Shown piece by piece: positions 9,801 to 18,205 of a stretch of DNA of 64,000 nt. Made by a program: the position numbers and the translations under genes. Location: positions 62,001 to 126,000 of the forward strand of contig JADJSS010000045.1 of assembly GCA_016711605.1 (NCBI GenBank). Direction: 5' to 3'. Source of the stretch: Saprospirales bacterium. Its GTDB lineage: Bacteria > Bacteroidota > Bacteroidia > Chitinophagales > JADIYW01. Position 1 is the stretch's first letter, and every line of letters begins with the position of its first letter. The notes under the pieces were generated by a model, which was not told the origin of the DNA, did not search any database, and saw only the letters and a program-made list of their open reading frames with translations.

Positions 9801-12242
9801 AATCCAAATTCTACGATATCGTTAAGCTCAGCAGCGGGTACGAATGCACAAGTAAAATGTGTAAATACGGCTATTACAGCAATTACTTATTCAGTAAGTG
9901 GTGGTGGTACAGGCGCAGGCGTAACAGGTTTACCAGCAGGTGTAACAGGAAGCTTTGCAGGAGGAGTGTTCACGATAAGTGGCACACCAACAGCAACAGG
10001 CACGTTTAACTATACAGTAACGACTACAGGTGGATCATGTACACAGGCAACTGCAACAGGTACATTGACAATCAATGGAAATTCAACAATAGCATTAAGC
10101 TCTGCATCAGGCACAGATGCACAGACTAAATGTAGTGGCACAGCTATCACGAATATTACGTATTCAGTAGGAGGTAGTGGCACAGGCGCAGGTGTAACGG
10201 GTCTTCCAGCAGGTGTAACAGGAAGCTTTGCAGGCGGTGTGTTCACGATAAGTGGAACACCAAGTGCCACAGGTACGTTTAACTATACAGTAACTACTAC
10301 AGGTGGATCATGTACACAAGCAACTGCGACAGGTAGTATTGTGGTAAATCAAGGAGCAACGCTAACATTAAGTTCGTCAGCAGGCACAAACGTACAAAGC
10401 AAATGTGTAAACTCATCGATTACTACGATTACGTATGCAGTAGGAGGAAGTGCGACAGGCGCAGGAGTAACGGGTCTTCCAGCAGGTGTAACGGGAAGCT
10501 TTGCAGGTGGAGTGTTCACGATAAGTGGAGCACCAACAGCAACAGGTACGTTTAACTATACAGTAACGACTACAGGCGGATCATGTACACAGGCAACAGC
10601 AACAGGCACGATAACAGTAACAGCTAATGCATCAATATCATTGACATCATCAGCAGGTACAAGTAGCCAAACGGTGTGTATAGGAACATCGATAAATAAT
10701 ATCACTTATGCAGTAGGAGGAAGTGCGACAGGCGCAGGCGTAACAGGTTTACCATCAGGCGTAACAGGAAACTACTCAGGAGGTGTATTTACGATTAGTG
10801 GATCACCAAGTGCAACAGGCACGTTTAACTATACAGTAACGACAACAGGCGGTGGTTGTACACAGGCAAGTTTAACAGGAAGTATCACCGTAAATAGTTG
10901 TGGATGTACAAGTCCACCGAGTGTAAGTTTATCAAGCACAAGCGGAACGACATGCAGTAGCAGTGCAGTAACGGTAAGCAGTAATACATTTGGAGGTAGT
11001 GCAACGAATGTAAGTATAACAGAGAATGGAGCTGGCTCATTAAATATCAACACCTCAACAAGTTCACCATTTAGCTTTACATATACACCAACAACAGCAG
11101 ATGCAGGCAATGTAGTAACAATAACAGTAACGACAAATAATCCGAATGGAAGTCCATGTGTAGCAGCAGTAGCAACGTATACGTTAACTGTAAGCGAAAA
11201 TGCGTCAATATCATTGACATCATCAGCAGGCACAAACGTACAAAGCAAATGCGTAGGAACATCGATAAATACGATTACGTATAGTGTAGGCGGAAGTGCG
11301 ACAGGCGCAGGCGTAACAGGATTACCATCAGGTGTAACGGGAAGCTTTGCAGGTGGAGTATTTACGATAAGTGGCACACCAACAGCAACAGGCACGTTTA
11401 ACTATACAGTAACAACGACAGGTGGTTGCGGCACAGCAACAGCAACAGGAACGATAACGGTGAATTCAAATGCAACGATTGCATTAACATCGGCAGCAGG
11501 TACCAATGGACAGACGAAATGTACAGGAATATCATTAACATCGATTACTTATGCAGTAGGTGGTAGCGCAACAGGCGCAGGCGTAACAGGTTTACCAGCA
11601 GGAGTAACGGGTAGCTACTCAGGAGGAGTATTTACGATAAGTGGATCACCAAGTGCAGCAGGTACGTTTAACTATACAGTAACGACAACTGGAGGCAGTT
11701 GTACACAAGCAACGGCAACAGGAAGTGTTACAGTTAATTCAACACCGTCACAATCAACGATTACACAAGGAACTGGATACGATACTATTTTCTCAAGTAC
11801 GGTAGTAGCAGGTGCGACGTATAACTGGTATTTGAATGGAAGTGCAACACCAACTGCAAGTACAAGTACACCATATTATAAATTTACAACAGTAGGATTA
11901 TATACAGTTGAAGTAGTAAGTAATGGATGTAATTCACCATTATCAACGAGTTTCAGTACATTGCCTCCATTAGGAGTTAAGACGAGCAATAATTTGAAAG
12001 AGTTCACATTATATCCAAATCCTACAGATGGCAGATTGGTATTAAATATTGGCTTATCAAAATTATCGAATGTAGAGCTTAAGATGTATAGTGCAGAAGG
12101 CAGAGAGATGTATAGCAAAGTGGTAGGAATGAGTAAAGAAGTGACAGAAGAGTTAAATATTAACTCGTTTGCAAAAGGTGTTTACATTTTGAAAGTTCAA
12201 GTAGATAACGAGTTGTTTTACGAGAAAGTAGTGAAACAATAA
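6855..12242 (+). CDS. Secreted M36 (fungalysin) metallopeptidase with PA domain, repeats and T9SS sorting domain
   Basis: A 1795-residue extracellular zinc protease. A signal peptide (residues 1-20) and an FTP-type propeptide region (about 45-110) precede the M36 catalytic domain. The zinc site is HEYGH at 596-600 with the downstream ligand Glu624 in GEGWSDFFA. A protease-associated (PA) domain (about 457-582, 'KIALIDRGDCNFSEKVLNAQ') is inserted just before the zinc helix. Then come a PKD-like domain (about 798-893), seven copies of a ~90-residue Ig-like repeat (894-1628) interrupted by a non-homologous module, a Cys/Trp-containing linker, and a T9SS type A sorting domain from about 1714 ('LYPNPTDGRLVLN', ending in VVKQ). 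It is expected to pass the outer membrane by the T9SS. A terminator follows directly and it stands alone. The protease family is certain; substrates are unknown. Confidence 0.95.
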   Translation: MRKNITLTLMLVVISLLSYSKDYKDIAIKFIKENKTNLQLSDQDIKDLVVAKQYHDDFTGFDRVIFQQSVNGLNFKNGYIGIHLKDGVVFNSTTNGVFDLKKQIPTTSPSIAAKIALSKAYSAVYPNEAKTVGQSRYNAEEKAYIFGNENDLDNYAEVRLMIVKNDYEKAFLAWEVSFGNSKGTNVWHVEINALNGSLIAKRDMVHHCEFGKGGYLNSNSTGTANSNKLLFVEDQNTNGPSTSDDIQQLASAYRVYPFTVESPTYGSRVLITDPEDAVASPFGWHDTNGAAGAESTLTRGNNVNAYSDKDANDAVNPTTGVDRFYADGGAALNFDFPIDFTKQLDTLENSKPIQVQLFYMNNMMHDIMYKHGFTKTNFNFQSNNYGGSTATDNDPVNAEAHDGSGLNNANFYTAPDGTNSTFNRTRMQMFMWDGTPPSTLNYNAPSTIAENDVAHGSQNGWGPCSYNVTGSVANATSATAPSSYVCGAVNNGAQITGKIALIDRGDCNFSEKVLNAQNAGAIGVIIINRQTAGDSIIGMAAGTAAGSVTIPAMFVTYVYGQKLRDNLATANVTMTRVSTNNCLEYDGSLDNGIVSHEYGHGISNRLTNAAGGNTCLSNGEQGGEGWSDFFALVLSKKPGDNKNTERGIGNYAVGLPATGEGIRRYPYSYDMSINPLTYADMAASTEVHDIGEIWCAALWDMHWLLVEKYGISTDFYSGNGGNNIALKLVIEGLKLQKCSPGFLDSRNAILKADSILYAKANTCEIWTAFARRGMGFSAVQGSAALASDQTAAFNLPASCSTTPSVTASFTASDTVVCIGGSLTFTSTSTTANGGVLDSIRWTLPGGTPSTSTSSSVSPVFNTVGNYTISLVAYTHNGATVIASTVATKSIRVRPNASITLSSAAGTNAQVKCVNTAITSITYSVGGGGTGAGVTGLPAGVTGGFAGGVFTISGTPTATGTFNYTVTTTGTCTQATAVGSITVNPNSTISLSSAAGTNAQVKCVNTAITAITYSVSGGGTGAGVTGLPAGVTGSFAGGVFTISGTPTATGTFNYTVTTTGGSCTQATATGTLTINGNSTIALSSASGTDAQTKCSGTAITNITYSVGGSGTGAGVTGLPAGVTGSFAGGVFTISGTPSATGTFNYTVTTTGGSCTQATATGSIVVNQGATLTLSSSAGTNVQSKCVNSSITTITYAVGGSATGAGVTGLPAGVTGSFAGGVFTISGAPTATGTFNYTVTTTGGSCTQATATGTITVTANASISLTSSAGTSSQTVCIGTSINNITYAVGGSATGAGVTGLPSGVTGNYSGGVFTISGSPSATGTFNYTVTTTGGGCTQASLTGSITVNSCGCTSPPSVSLSSTSGTTCSSSAVTVSSNTFGGSATNVSITENGAGSLNINTSTSSPFSFTYTPTTADAGNVVTITVTTNNPNGSPCVAAVATYTLTVSENASISLTSSAGTNVQSKCVGTSINTITYSVGGSATGAGVTGLPSGVTGSFAGGVFTISGTPTATGTFNYTVTTTGGCGTATATGTITVNSNATIALTSAAGTNGQTKCTGISLTSITYAVGGSATGAGVTGLPAGVTGSYSGGVFTISGSPSAAGTFNYTVTTTGGSCTQATATGSVTVNSTPSQSTITQGTGYDTIFSSTVVAGATYNWYLNGSATPTASTSTPYYKFTTVGLYTVEVVSNGCNSPLSTSFSTLPPLGVKTSNNLKEFTLYPNPTDGRLVLNIGLSKLSNVELKMYSAEGREMYSKVVGMSKEVTEELNINSFAKGVYILKVQVDNELFYEKVVKQ
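9537..11738 (+). repeat. Seven intragenic 270-273-bp repeats in the M36 peptidase gene
   Basis: Repeat starts at 9537, 9807, 10080, 10353, 10626, 11199 and 11469. Copies 5 and 6 are separated by a different module (about 10899-11198). Each unit encodes one Ig-like domain containing GAGVTGLPAGVTG and GVFTISGTPTATGTFNYTV. Copies are highly similar at the DNA level, which implies recent duplication or gene conversion. Confidence 0.92.
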
Positions 12243-12270
12243 AGTTTTAATAAGTAGATTCAATAATTCA

Positions 12271-12300
12271 AACCTCGACTAATTTAGTCGAGGTTTTTTT
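12271..12300 (+). terminator. Rho-independent terminator after the M36 peptidase
   Basis: A 12-bp perfect stem (12271-12282 with 12286-12297), a 3-nt loop and a T run. Confidence 0.92.
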
Positions 12301-12316
12301 ATTTTAAAAGGATTGG

Positions 12317-12324
12317 TATCTTTG
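12317..12324 (+). promoter_or_regulatory. Candidate -7 box
   Basis: TATCTTTG matches the Bacteroidota -7 consensus TAnnTTTG, 33 bp before the HMG-CoA lyase ATG and just after a terminator. No clear -33 TTG at the usual spacing. Confidence 0.45.
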
Positions 12325-12357
12325 TGTCATTTGCAAATGTTTTTAAATTAAATCAAA

Positions 12358-13212
12358 ATGCCAGCAGTAAAAATTATAGAATGTCCGAGAGATGCAATGC
12401 AAGGTATGAATGCATTTGTACCAACTAAAATAAAGATAGAATACATAAACGCATTATTAAAAGTTGGATTTGATACGTTGGATTGTGGCAGTTTTGTTTC
12501 GGAAAAAATGATACCACAAATGGCAGATACCAAATTGATTTTGCCGCATTTAGAATTAGAAAAATCAGACACCAAATTGTCGGTGATTGTTGGTAATAAG
12601 CGTGGAGCAGAAGAGGCGTGTGAATTTGATGAAATTAATTATGTTGGTTATCCATTTTCTATTTCAGAAACGTTTCAAATTAGAAATACAAATTGTGATT
12701 TAGAAGAATCTTTACAACGCGTTGATGAAATAATGAATATTTGTGAATGTTCAGGTAAAACTTTTGTTTGCTATATTTCAATGGCTTTTGGAAATCCGTA
12801 TGGTGATTTCTATGATGCCGCTTTAGTAGAGCATTGGGTTGATCGTTTGCTAGAAAACGGCGTCAATAAATTTTCTATTTCAGATACTATTGGAATAGCA
12901 ACTCCAGAAATTATTACGAATGTATTTTCTATTTTGTCTGAAGATTTTCCTGAAATTGGTTTTGGTGCACATTTTCATACAACACCAACCTCTTGGAAAG
13001 AAAAAGTGGAAGCAGCATGGAATGCAGGTTGTACTCGTTTTGATGGTGCAATGAAAGGTTTTGGTGGATGTCCGATGGCAAAAGATGAGTTGACAGGCAA
13101 TATGCCAACCGAAAATTTACTGGCTTACTTTGATGAAAGAAAAATAGAACACGGTTTAAATAAAGAAGCCTTTATAGATGCAATGGTTCTTGCCAATAAG
13201 ATTTTTGTTTAA
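12358..13212 (+). CDS. Hydroxymethylglutaryl-CoA lyase family protein
   Basis: Predicted to cleave 3-hydroxy-3-methylglutaryl-CoA to acetyl-CoA and acetoacetate (leucine degradation or ketone-body metabolism). It is a DRE-TIM metallolyase barrel of 284 residues. The N-terminal strand is 'IIECPRDAMQGM', carrying the catalytic Arg-Asp pair; metal ligands are in 'GAHFHTT' (HxH); the C-terminal catalytic loop is 'GGCPMAKDELTGNMPTE', which has the Gly-Cys-Pro and the Gly-Asn of HMG-CoA lyases. The usual EVGPRDGLQ is replaced by ECPRDAMQ, a Bacteroidota-type variant. It has its own terminator-isolated leader and promoter-like box. Homocitrate- or isopropylmalate-synthase-like alternatives are less likely because of the GCP loop and the short length. 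Confidence 0.88.
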   Translation: MPAVKIIECPRDAMQGMNAFVPTKIKIEYINALLKVGFDTLDCGSFVSEKMIPQMADTKLILPHLELEKSDTKLSVIVGNKRGAEEACEFDEINYVGYPFSISETFQIRNTNCDLEESLQRVDEIMNICECSGKTFVCYISMAFGNPYGDFYDAALVEHWVDRLLENGVNKFSISDTIGIATPEIITNVFSILSEDFPEIGFGAHFHTTPTSWKEKVEAAWNAGCTRFDGAMKGFGGCPMAKDELTGNMPTENLLAYFDERKIEHGLNKEAFIDAMVLANKIFV

Positions 13213-13311
13213 ATCTTATTTCAATTCTTACTTTCTTAATAAATATTAAATTAGAATGCATAGATTTGGTAATCACCAAAAACAGTGATATATTGTATCA
13301 AAAATACATAC

Positions 13312-14601
13312 ATGCGTCTAATTATTTTGATTTTATTTCTACTGTTTTTTACAAAAACAACCTTTTCTGAAGACCAATATTTAGTTAGCTATACACTAGT
13401 TAAATCGCACACAAAAAAATCAATTTCTGAACTTTGGAAAAAACATAAAATACCAAAAGTAATTTTACCTGTTAAGAATGATGTTGATATTTATGAAGTG
13501 ATTTATAAAGCAAAATGGATTGACAGCACTTGGATAACATGTTCAGGAATTTATTATGTTCCAAAAATAAAAAAAGCAGCTCCATACATGATGTTTGGCC
13601 ATGGTACGCAAATTCAAAAACAACGCGATGTTTCTGACGGTGATGCGCAACAAGGTATTTGTTTAGGTTTTGCAACGGATGGATATATTGCTTGTTATCC
13701 AGATTATTATGGAATTGGTAAAGGTGAAGGTCGTCATTTATACCAACATTCTTGGAGTGAAGCAATGTCGTTTGTATATATGTTATATGCTGTTGATGAA
13801 TTGAACAAAAAAATTAATTTAAAAAATAATGGACAACTTTTTTTAACTGGTTATTCGCAAGGTGGACATGCATCTTTTGCTGCACAAAAATATTTTGAAG
13901 CTATTAATGATTCGAGATTTAAAGTGACTGCAACTTCACCAATGAGTGGTGCTTATGATATGACTGGAGAACAAGAAAAATATATGTTTCAGAAATATCC
14001 AAAACCATTTTATTTACCTTATCTGTTAACTTCTTATCAGATTGCATACAATGTGTTGCCCGATACGAAAAATATTTACACTATTTTCAAATCACCATTT
14101 GATACATTGTTGCCTTATTTTTTTGAAAAGAATTTATCAAGATCTTTTGAAGATTTAGACAAATTAATGCCACCAATTCCTAAAGATATTGTAAAAGATT
14201 ACTTGGTTGATATGTATCAAAATGATACCACTTTTTTATTTAAAAAAAAATTAGCTGAAAATAATTTAACGAATTGGAAACCTCAAGCACCTGTACAGTT
14301 TTGCTACTGTAAAGGCGATAGAGAAGTGAATTATAAAAACTCTGAAGTTGCTTACAATACAATGAAATCAATTGGTGTGACAAAAATAAAATTAAATAAT
14401 TTAAGTGATCATTTAGACCATAATACTTGTGCAGCATTTGCTGTAATGGCAACTAAATTTTATTTCGATAGATTCAAAAAACATGGTGATAATCCAAAAA
14501 TGAAAGATGTTCCAAAGTTTAAAAAAGCATTGGCAAATATCATTAAGAAAAAAGAAGAAAAAAAATACAAAGAATCACATCACGATCATGCAAGATTTTA
14601 A
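13312..14601 (+). CDS. Secreted alpha/beta hydrolase (lipase/esterase-like)
   Basis: The start is taken at 13312, which opens with a clear signal peptide (MRLIILILFLLFFTKTTFS); an in-frame ATG at 13285 adds nine residues ahead of it. The 429-residue product has the oxyanion region 'MMFGHGTQ', the nucleophile elbow GYSQGG with Ser182, an acid candidate in 'CKGDREVNY' and the histidine in 'LSDHLDHNTCA'. The order Ser-Asp-His and the length resemble secretory-lipase-type hydrolases. A Lys/Glu-rich, His-ending tail (about 395-429) follows. No T9SS domain is seen, so it is probably periplasmic. The substrate is unknown. A terminator follows at 14632. Confidence 0.8.
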   Translation: MRLIILILFLLFFTKTTFSEDQYLVSYTLVKSHTKKSISELWKKHKIPKVILPVKNDVDIYEVIYKAKWIDSTWITCSGIYYVPKIKKAAPYMMFGHGTQIQKQRDVSDGDAQQGICLGFATDGYIACYPDYYGIGKGEGRHLYQHSWSEAMSFVYMLYAVDELNKKINLKNNGQLFLTGYSQGGHASFAAQKYFEAINDSRFKVTATSPMSGAYDMTGEQEKYMFQKYPKPFYLPYLLTSYQIAYNVLPDTKNIYTIFKSPFDTLLPYFFEKNLSRSFEDLDKLMPPIPKDIVKDYLVDMYQNDTTFLFKKKLAENNLTNWKPQAPVQFCYCKGDREVNYKNSEVAYNTMKSIGVTKIKLNNLSDHLDHNTCAAFAVMATKFYFDRFKKHGDNPKMKDVPKFKKALANIIKKKEEKKYKESHHDHARF

Positions 14602-14631
14602 TTTTAATTAAATTGAATTTATAAATTGAAT

Positions 14632-14664
14632 CCTTGAAGGTTTTTAAAACCTTCAGGGATTTTT
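14632..14664 (+). terminator. Rho-independent terminator
   Basis: A stem of about 12 bp with one G-T pair (CCTTGAAGG... / ...CCTTCAGGG) followed by a T run, between the hydrolase gene and trpF. Confidence 0.82.
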
Positions 14665-14679
14665 AATTAGATTTACAAC

Positions 14680-15324
14680 ATGAAAATAAAAATCTGTGGA
14701 ATGAAATATCCTGAAAATATTCAGGAAATTGCTGCTTTGCAACCAGATTATTTAGGTTTTATTTTTTATGATCAATCGAAACGATATGTTCTTGATGAAA
14801 ACAAAGAAGCGTTTTCTGATTTTATTTTTAAAGGTGATTTGCGTATTCAGAAAGTAGGCGTTTTTGTAAATGATGAAATCAAAAATATCATTCGTATTGC
14901 AACTGAATATGATATAAATATTATTCAATTACATGGCGATGAAACTCCAGAGTTTTGTGAAAACTTACAACTCTTAGATTTTAAAATTATCAAAGCTTTT
15001 GGAATTAATGAAGATTTTGATTTTTCAGTTTTAGGTGAATATTCAGAAGTTTGTGATTATTTTTTGTTTGATACTAAATCAAAAGAATATGGCGGCACAG
15101 GACATCATTTTGATTGGAATTTGTTGAAACAATACAATAATGCAAAACCAATTTTTCTTTCTGGTGGCTTGGAAATACAAGATATTCCAACTATTCACGA
15201 TTTATTAAAAGATATTAATATTCATGCACTCGATTTTAATAGTAAATTGGAAAAAAATTACGGATTGAAAGATGTAGTAAAATGCAAAGAAGTAATTAAG
15301 CAATGTAGCAACGTAGCAATGTAA
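14680..15324 (+). CDS. trpF: Phosphoribosylanthranilate isomerase
   Basis: Catalyses the Amadori rearrangement of N-(5-phosphoribosyl)anthranilate in tryptophan synthesis. The TIM barrel begins 'MKIKICGMKYPENI', which holds the catalytic cysteine of the KICG motif. Other landmarks are 'LGFIFYDQSKRYV', 'VGVFVNDE', 'IQLHGDETPEFC' and 'FLFDTKSKEYGGTGHHFDW', which contains the catalytic Asp. The phosphate-binding glycines follow in 'FLSGGLEIQDI', and 'HALDFNSKLEKNYGLKD' matches the family's LDVNSGVE-type end. At 214 residues it is normal. The last residues (QCSNVAM) are encoded by an 8-bp tandem repeat that runs on past the stop codon. First gene of the trpF-trpB-trpA set. Confidence 0.96.
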   Translation: MKIKICGMKYPENIQEIAALQPDYLGFIFYDQSKRYVLDENKEAFSDFIFKGDLRIQKVGVFVNDEIKNIIRIATEYDINIIQLHGDETPEFCENLQLLDFKIIKAFGINEDFDFSVLGEYSEVCDYFLFDTKSKEYGGTGHHFDWNLLKQYNNAKPIFLSGGLEIQDIPTIHDLLKDINIHALDFNSKLEKNYGLKDVVKCKEVIKQCSNVAM

Positions 15325-15338
15325 CAATGTAACAATGA
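15299..15338 (+). repeat. Five 8-bp units across the trpF stop codon
   Basis: Units of the form AGCAATGT / AACAATGT repeat about five times. The trpF stop codon lies inside the array, so the array both encodes the enzyme's C-terminus and fills the intergenic space. Confidence 0.75.
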
Positions 15339-15383
15339 AATAATACGTGTACATCTTTCAAAAAAGTTATAATCCTTAAATTG

Positions 15384-15440
15384 TTTCATTATTACATTAT
15401 TTAATTAAAATGTCTCAAATCTCAAATTCTAAATATCAAG
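15384..15440 (+). repeat. Leader and coding short repeats at the trpB start
   Basis: 15384-15407 holds three 8-bp units (TTTCATTA, TTACATTA and a variant). After the ATG at 15410, four 7-bp units (TCTCAAA twice, then two variants) at 15413-15440 encode the N-terminal residues. Confidence 0.6.
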
Positions 15441-16608
15441 TTAACGAACATGGCTATTACGGACAATTTGGTGGCGCATACATTCCAGAAATGTTGCACC
15501 CAAATATTGAAGAATTACAGCAACGGTATTTAGAAATTATTTATGAAGAAGAATTTCAAAAGAATTTTTAGCGTTGTTAAAAGATTATGTTGGAAGACCA
15601 ACACCATTATATTTTGCTAAAAGATTATCTGAACATTTCAAAACGCAAATTTATTTAAAACGCGAAGATCTTTGTCATACAGGTGCGCATAAAATCAATA
15701 ATACAGTTGGACAAATTTTGTTAGCAAAACGCTTAGGAAAAACACGCATTATTGCAGAAACTGGCGCAGGTCAACATGGTGTGGCAACAGCAACGGTTTG
15801 TGCGTTGATGAACTTGCCTTGTGTTGTATATATGGGTGAAGTTGATATAGAACGTCAATCTCCAAACGTTAAGCGTATGCAAATGTTAGGCGCAGAAGTT
15901 CGTCCTGCAAAATCTGGTTCACGCACGTTAAAAGATGCAACGAATGAAGCCATGCGCGACTGGATAGCAAATCCGGAAGACACACATTATATAATTGGAA
16001 GTGTAGTTGGTCCACATCCATTTCCAGATATGGTTGCGCGTTTTCAAAGTGTCATTTCAGAAGAAATAAAAAAACAATTGTTAGAAAAAACTGGAAATGA
16101 AAATCCAGATTTTGTAGTGGCTTGTGTTGGTGGTGGAAGCAATGCAGCAGGTGCGTTTTATCATTTTTTAGAAGATGAGAAAGTGCAATTAGTAGCAGTA
16201 GAAGCAGCTGGTCATGGTGTAAATTCTGGCATGAGCGCAGCAACTACACAGCTTGGAAAAATTGGCGTTTTGCATAGCTCTAAAACATTATTCATGCAAA
16301 CCGAAGACGGACAAGTTGTAGAACCACATTCTATTTCTGCTGGATTGGATTATCCTGGAATTGGACCGATTCATGCAAATTTATTTGATACCAAACGCGC
16401 ATCATTCTTAAGTGCAACAGATAATGAAGCATTACAAGCAGTTCTATTGTTAGCACGATTTGAAGGCATTATTCCTGCATTAGAAAGTGCACATGCGATT
16501 GCAGTTTTAGATAGAATAGGTGCGAAGCCAAACGATGTTGTGGTACTAAATTTATCAGGTCGCGGCGATAAAGATTTGGATACTTATATCAGAGAATTGA
16601 ACTTGTAA
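15410..16608 (+). CDS. trpB: Tryptophan synthase beta chain (frame broken by one missing A)
   Basis: Condenses indole with serine, with PLP, as part of the alpha2beta2 complex with TrpA. The true start at 15410 gives MSQISNSKYQVNEHGYYG followed by the conserved FGGAYIPE. After 'YEEEFQK' the frame meets a stop at 15568; adding one A to the four-A run at 15558-15561 restores EFLALLKDYVGRPTPLY and the whole remaining enzyme, about 399 residues. The PLP lysine is in 'HTGAHKINN', the phosphate loop is 'GGGSNAAG', and 'SGRGDKD' lies near the end. The missing base in a homopolymer of an otherwise perfect enzyme points to sequencing error rather than a dead gene. Confidence 0.95.
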
Positions 16609-16618
16609 TTTATAACTA

Positions 16619-16646
16619 TTGACTAATGTCTAATGATCATTGACTT
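16619..16646 (+). repeat. Four 7-bp units in the trpB-trpA gap
   Basis: TTGACTA, ATGTCTA and two further variants fill most of the 40-bp gap and end 2 bp before the trpA ATG. Confidence 0.55.
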
Positions 16647-16648
16647 AT

Positions 16649-17422
16649 ATGAATCGACTCAACAAACTATTTCAACAAAAAGATAAAAACATACTAAGTG
16701 TATTTTGTACTGCTGGTTTTCCTGAATTAAATAGTATTGTTCCAGTTTTAGAAGAATTGCAAAATAATGGTGTGGATTTGGTAGAAATCGGTATGCCATT
16801 TTCCGATCCGACTGCTGATGGACCTGTGATTCAATATTCAAATACGATAGCCATCAACAATGGAATGATGTTGAAAGTATTGTTCGAGCAATTGAAAGGC
16901 ATTAGAGCAAAAGTGCATATTCCATTGGTGTTGATGGGTTATTTCAATCCTGTTTTGCAATATGGAATCGATCATTTTTTGCAAGATGCTCATGCTTGTG
17001 GAATTGATGGAATAATCATTCCTGATTTGCCTATGTACGAATATGAAACACTTTATAAAGAAAAATTTGAACAACATGATTTGAAAAATATCTTCTTGGT
17101 AACACCACAAACTGCGGAAAACAGAATCAGAAAAATTGATACGTTAACTGATGCTTTTATTTATGTTGTTTCGTCAAATGCTATTACTGGTGGAAATTCA
17201 AACATTCAACAAGAACAAGAAAATTATTTTCAACGCATTCAAAATATGCAGTTAAAAAATCCAACATTAATTGGTTTTGGCATAAGAGATAAACAAACTT
17301 TTAACACAGCTTGCCAATATGCTAATGGTGCAATTATAGGAACAGCTTTTATCAACGTCATCGATAAATCAAAAAATATTAAACTAGATATTCAGCAATT
17401 TATTCAAGATGTAAAATCATGA
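16649..17422 (+). CDS. trpA: Tryptophan synthase alpha chain
   Basis: Cleaves indole-3-glycerol phosphate to indole, which is channelled to TrpB. The start at 16649 (MNRLNKLF) fits the family better than the in-frame TTG at 16640. The catalytic Glu and Asp are in 'LVEIGMPFSDPTADGPVIQ'. The phosphate-binding region 'VSSNAITGG' and 'LIGFGIRDKQTF' follow, then 'GAIIGTAFI'. At 257 residues it is normal. It follows trpB by 40 bp and precedes hisH by 38 bp on the same strand, so trp and his genes may be cotranscribed. Confidence 0.96.
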   Translation: MNRLNKLFQQKDKNILSVFCTAGFPELNSIVPVLEELQNNGVDLVEIGMPFSDPTADGPVIQYSNTIAINNGMMLKVLFEQLKGIRAKVHIPLVLMGYFNPVLQYGIDHFLQDAHACGIDGIIIPDLPMYEYETLYKEKFEQHDLKNIFLVTPQTAENRIRKIDTLTDAFIYVVSSNAITGGNSNIQQEQENYFQRIQNMQLKNPTLIGFGIRDKQTFNTACQYANGAIIGTAFINVIDKSKNIKLDIQQFIQDVKS

Positions 17423-17460
17423 AAATTAGAATAATAAGATAAATCTGTGGTTTAGATAAA

Positions 17461-18057
17461 ATGAACGTAGTAATAATAAAATACAACGCAGGCAATACCA
17501 AAAGTGTAGAAAATGCACTTTTAAGAGTCGGTATTCAGCCAATAATAACGGATGACATAGCGCAAATTCAACAAGCAGATAAAGTGATTTTTCCTGGTGT
17601 GGGTCACGCACAACCAACCATGCAATATTTAAATGAAAGAAATTTAGATAAAGTAATAACGAATTTAAAACAACCAGTTTTAGGCATTTGTCTTGGTCAG
17701 CAGCTCATGTGTGCAAACAGTGAAGAAGGCAACGTTGATTGTTTGAACATTTTTCCAGTTCAAGTAATGAAATTTCAAACAGAAAATAATGTCTTTAAGA
17801 TTCCACAAATTGGTTGGAATAATTTAATTGATTTAAAATCAAACCTTTTTAAAAATATTAACGAACAATCTTTTGTCTATTTTGTACACAGTTATTATTG
17901 CGAAATGAGCGATTATGCAATTGCCACTTGCGACTATATTTTACCTTTTGCAGCAGCTTTGAAAAAAGACAATTTTTATGCAGTTCAATTTCACCCAGAA
18001 AAAAGTGCAGAAATTGGCAATAGAATTATTCAGAATTTTATTAATGAAATTAACTAA
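17461..18057 (+). CDS. hisH: Imidazole glycerol phosphate synthase, glutaminase subunit HisH
   Basis: A class I glutamine amidotransferase that feeds ammonia to HisF in histidine synthesis. Catalytic Cys77 is in 'GICLGQQLM', and the His178/Glu180 pair is in 'QFHPEKS'. The N-terminus 'VVIIKYNAGNTKSVENAL' and 'VIFPGVGHAQPTM' are typical of HisH. 198 residues, complete. Its partner hisF lies 5.6 kb downstream, separated by the M43 peptidase gene and hisA, an unusual interruption of a normally tight his operon. Confidence 0.96.
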   Translation: MNVVIIKYNAGNTKSVENALLRVGIQPIITDDIAQIQQADKVIFPGVGHAQPTMQYLNERNLDKVITNLKQPVLGICLGQQLMCANSEEGNVDCLNIFPVQVMKFQTENNVFKIPQIGWNNLIDLKSNLFKNINEQSFVYFVHSYYCEMSDYAIATCDYILPFAAALKKDNFYAVQFHPEKSAEIGNRIIQNFINEIN

Positions 18058-18115
18058 TGTGCATATATTCAGCGCATTTAATGCATAAATTCCAAAACAA
18101 GTAATTGTTTTTTAA

Positions 18116-18123
18116 TATCTTTG
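18116..18123 (+). promoter_or_regulatory. Candidate -7 box
   Basis: TATCTTTG, a match to TAnnTTTG, 82 bp before the M43 peptidase start. It suggests the peptidase has its own promoter inside the his region. Confidence 0.4.
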
Positions 18124-18205
18124 GATACTAATAATTAACTTAAATTAAGGATTGCCCAAAATTTATTTTTTATAAATATTTAAAATGGCATAAAACACAT
18201 CTTAT

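Noticed and set aside
10829..11395. A 188-codon minus-strand open frame and similar ones at 10010 and 9218
   Set aside because: Shadows of the repeat array in the M36 peptidase gene, without independent start signals or family features.
9537..11738. CRISPR-like periodic repeats
   Set aside because: The repeats are 270-273 bp, in frame and encode one protein domain each; there are no short repeats with unique spacers.
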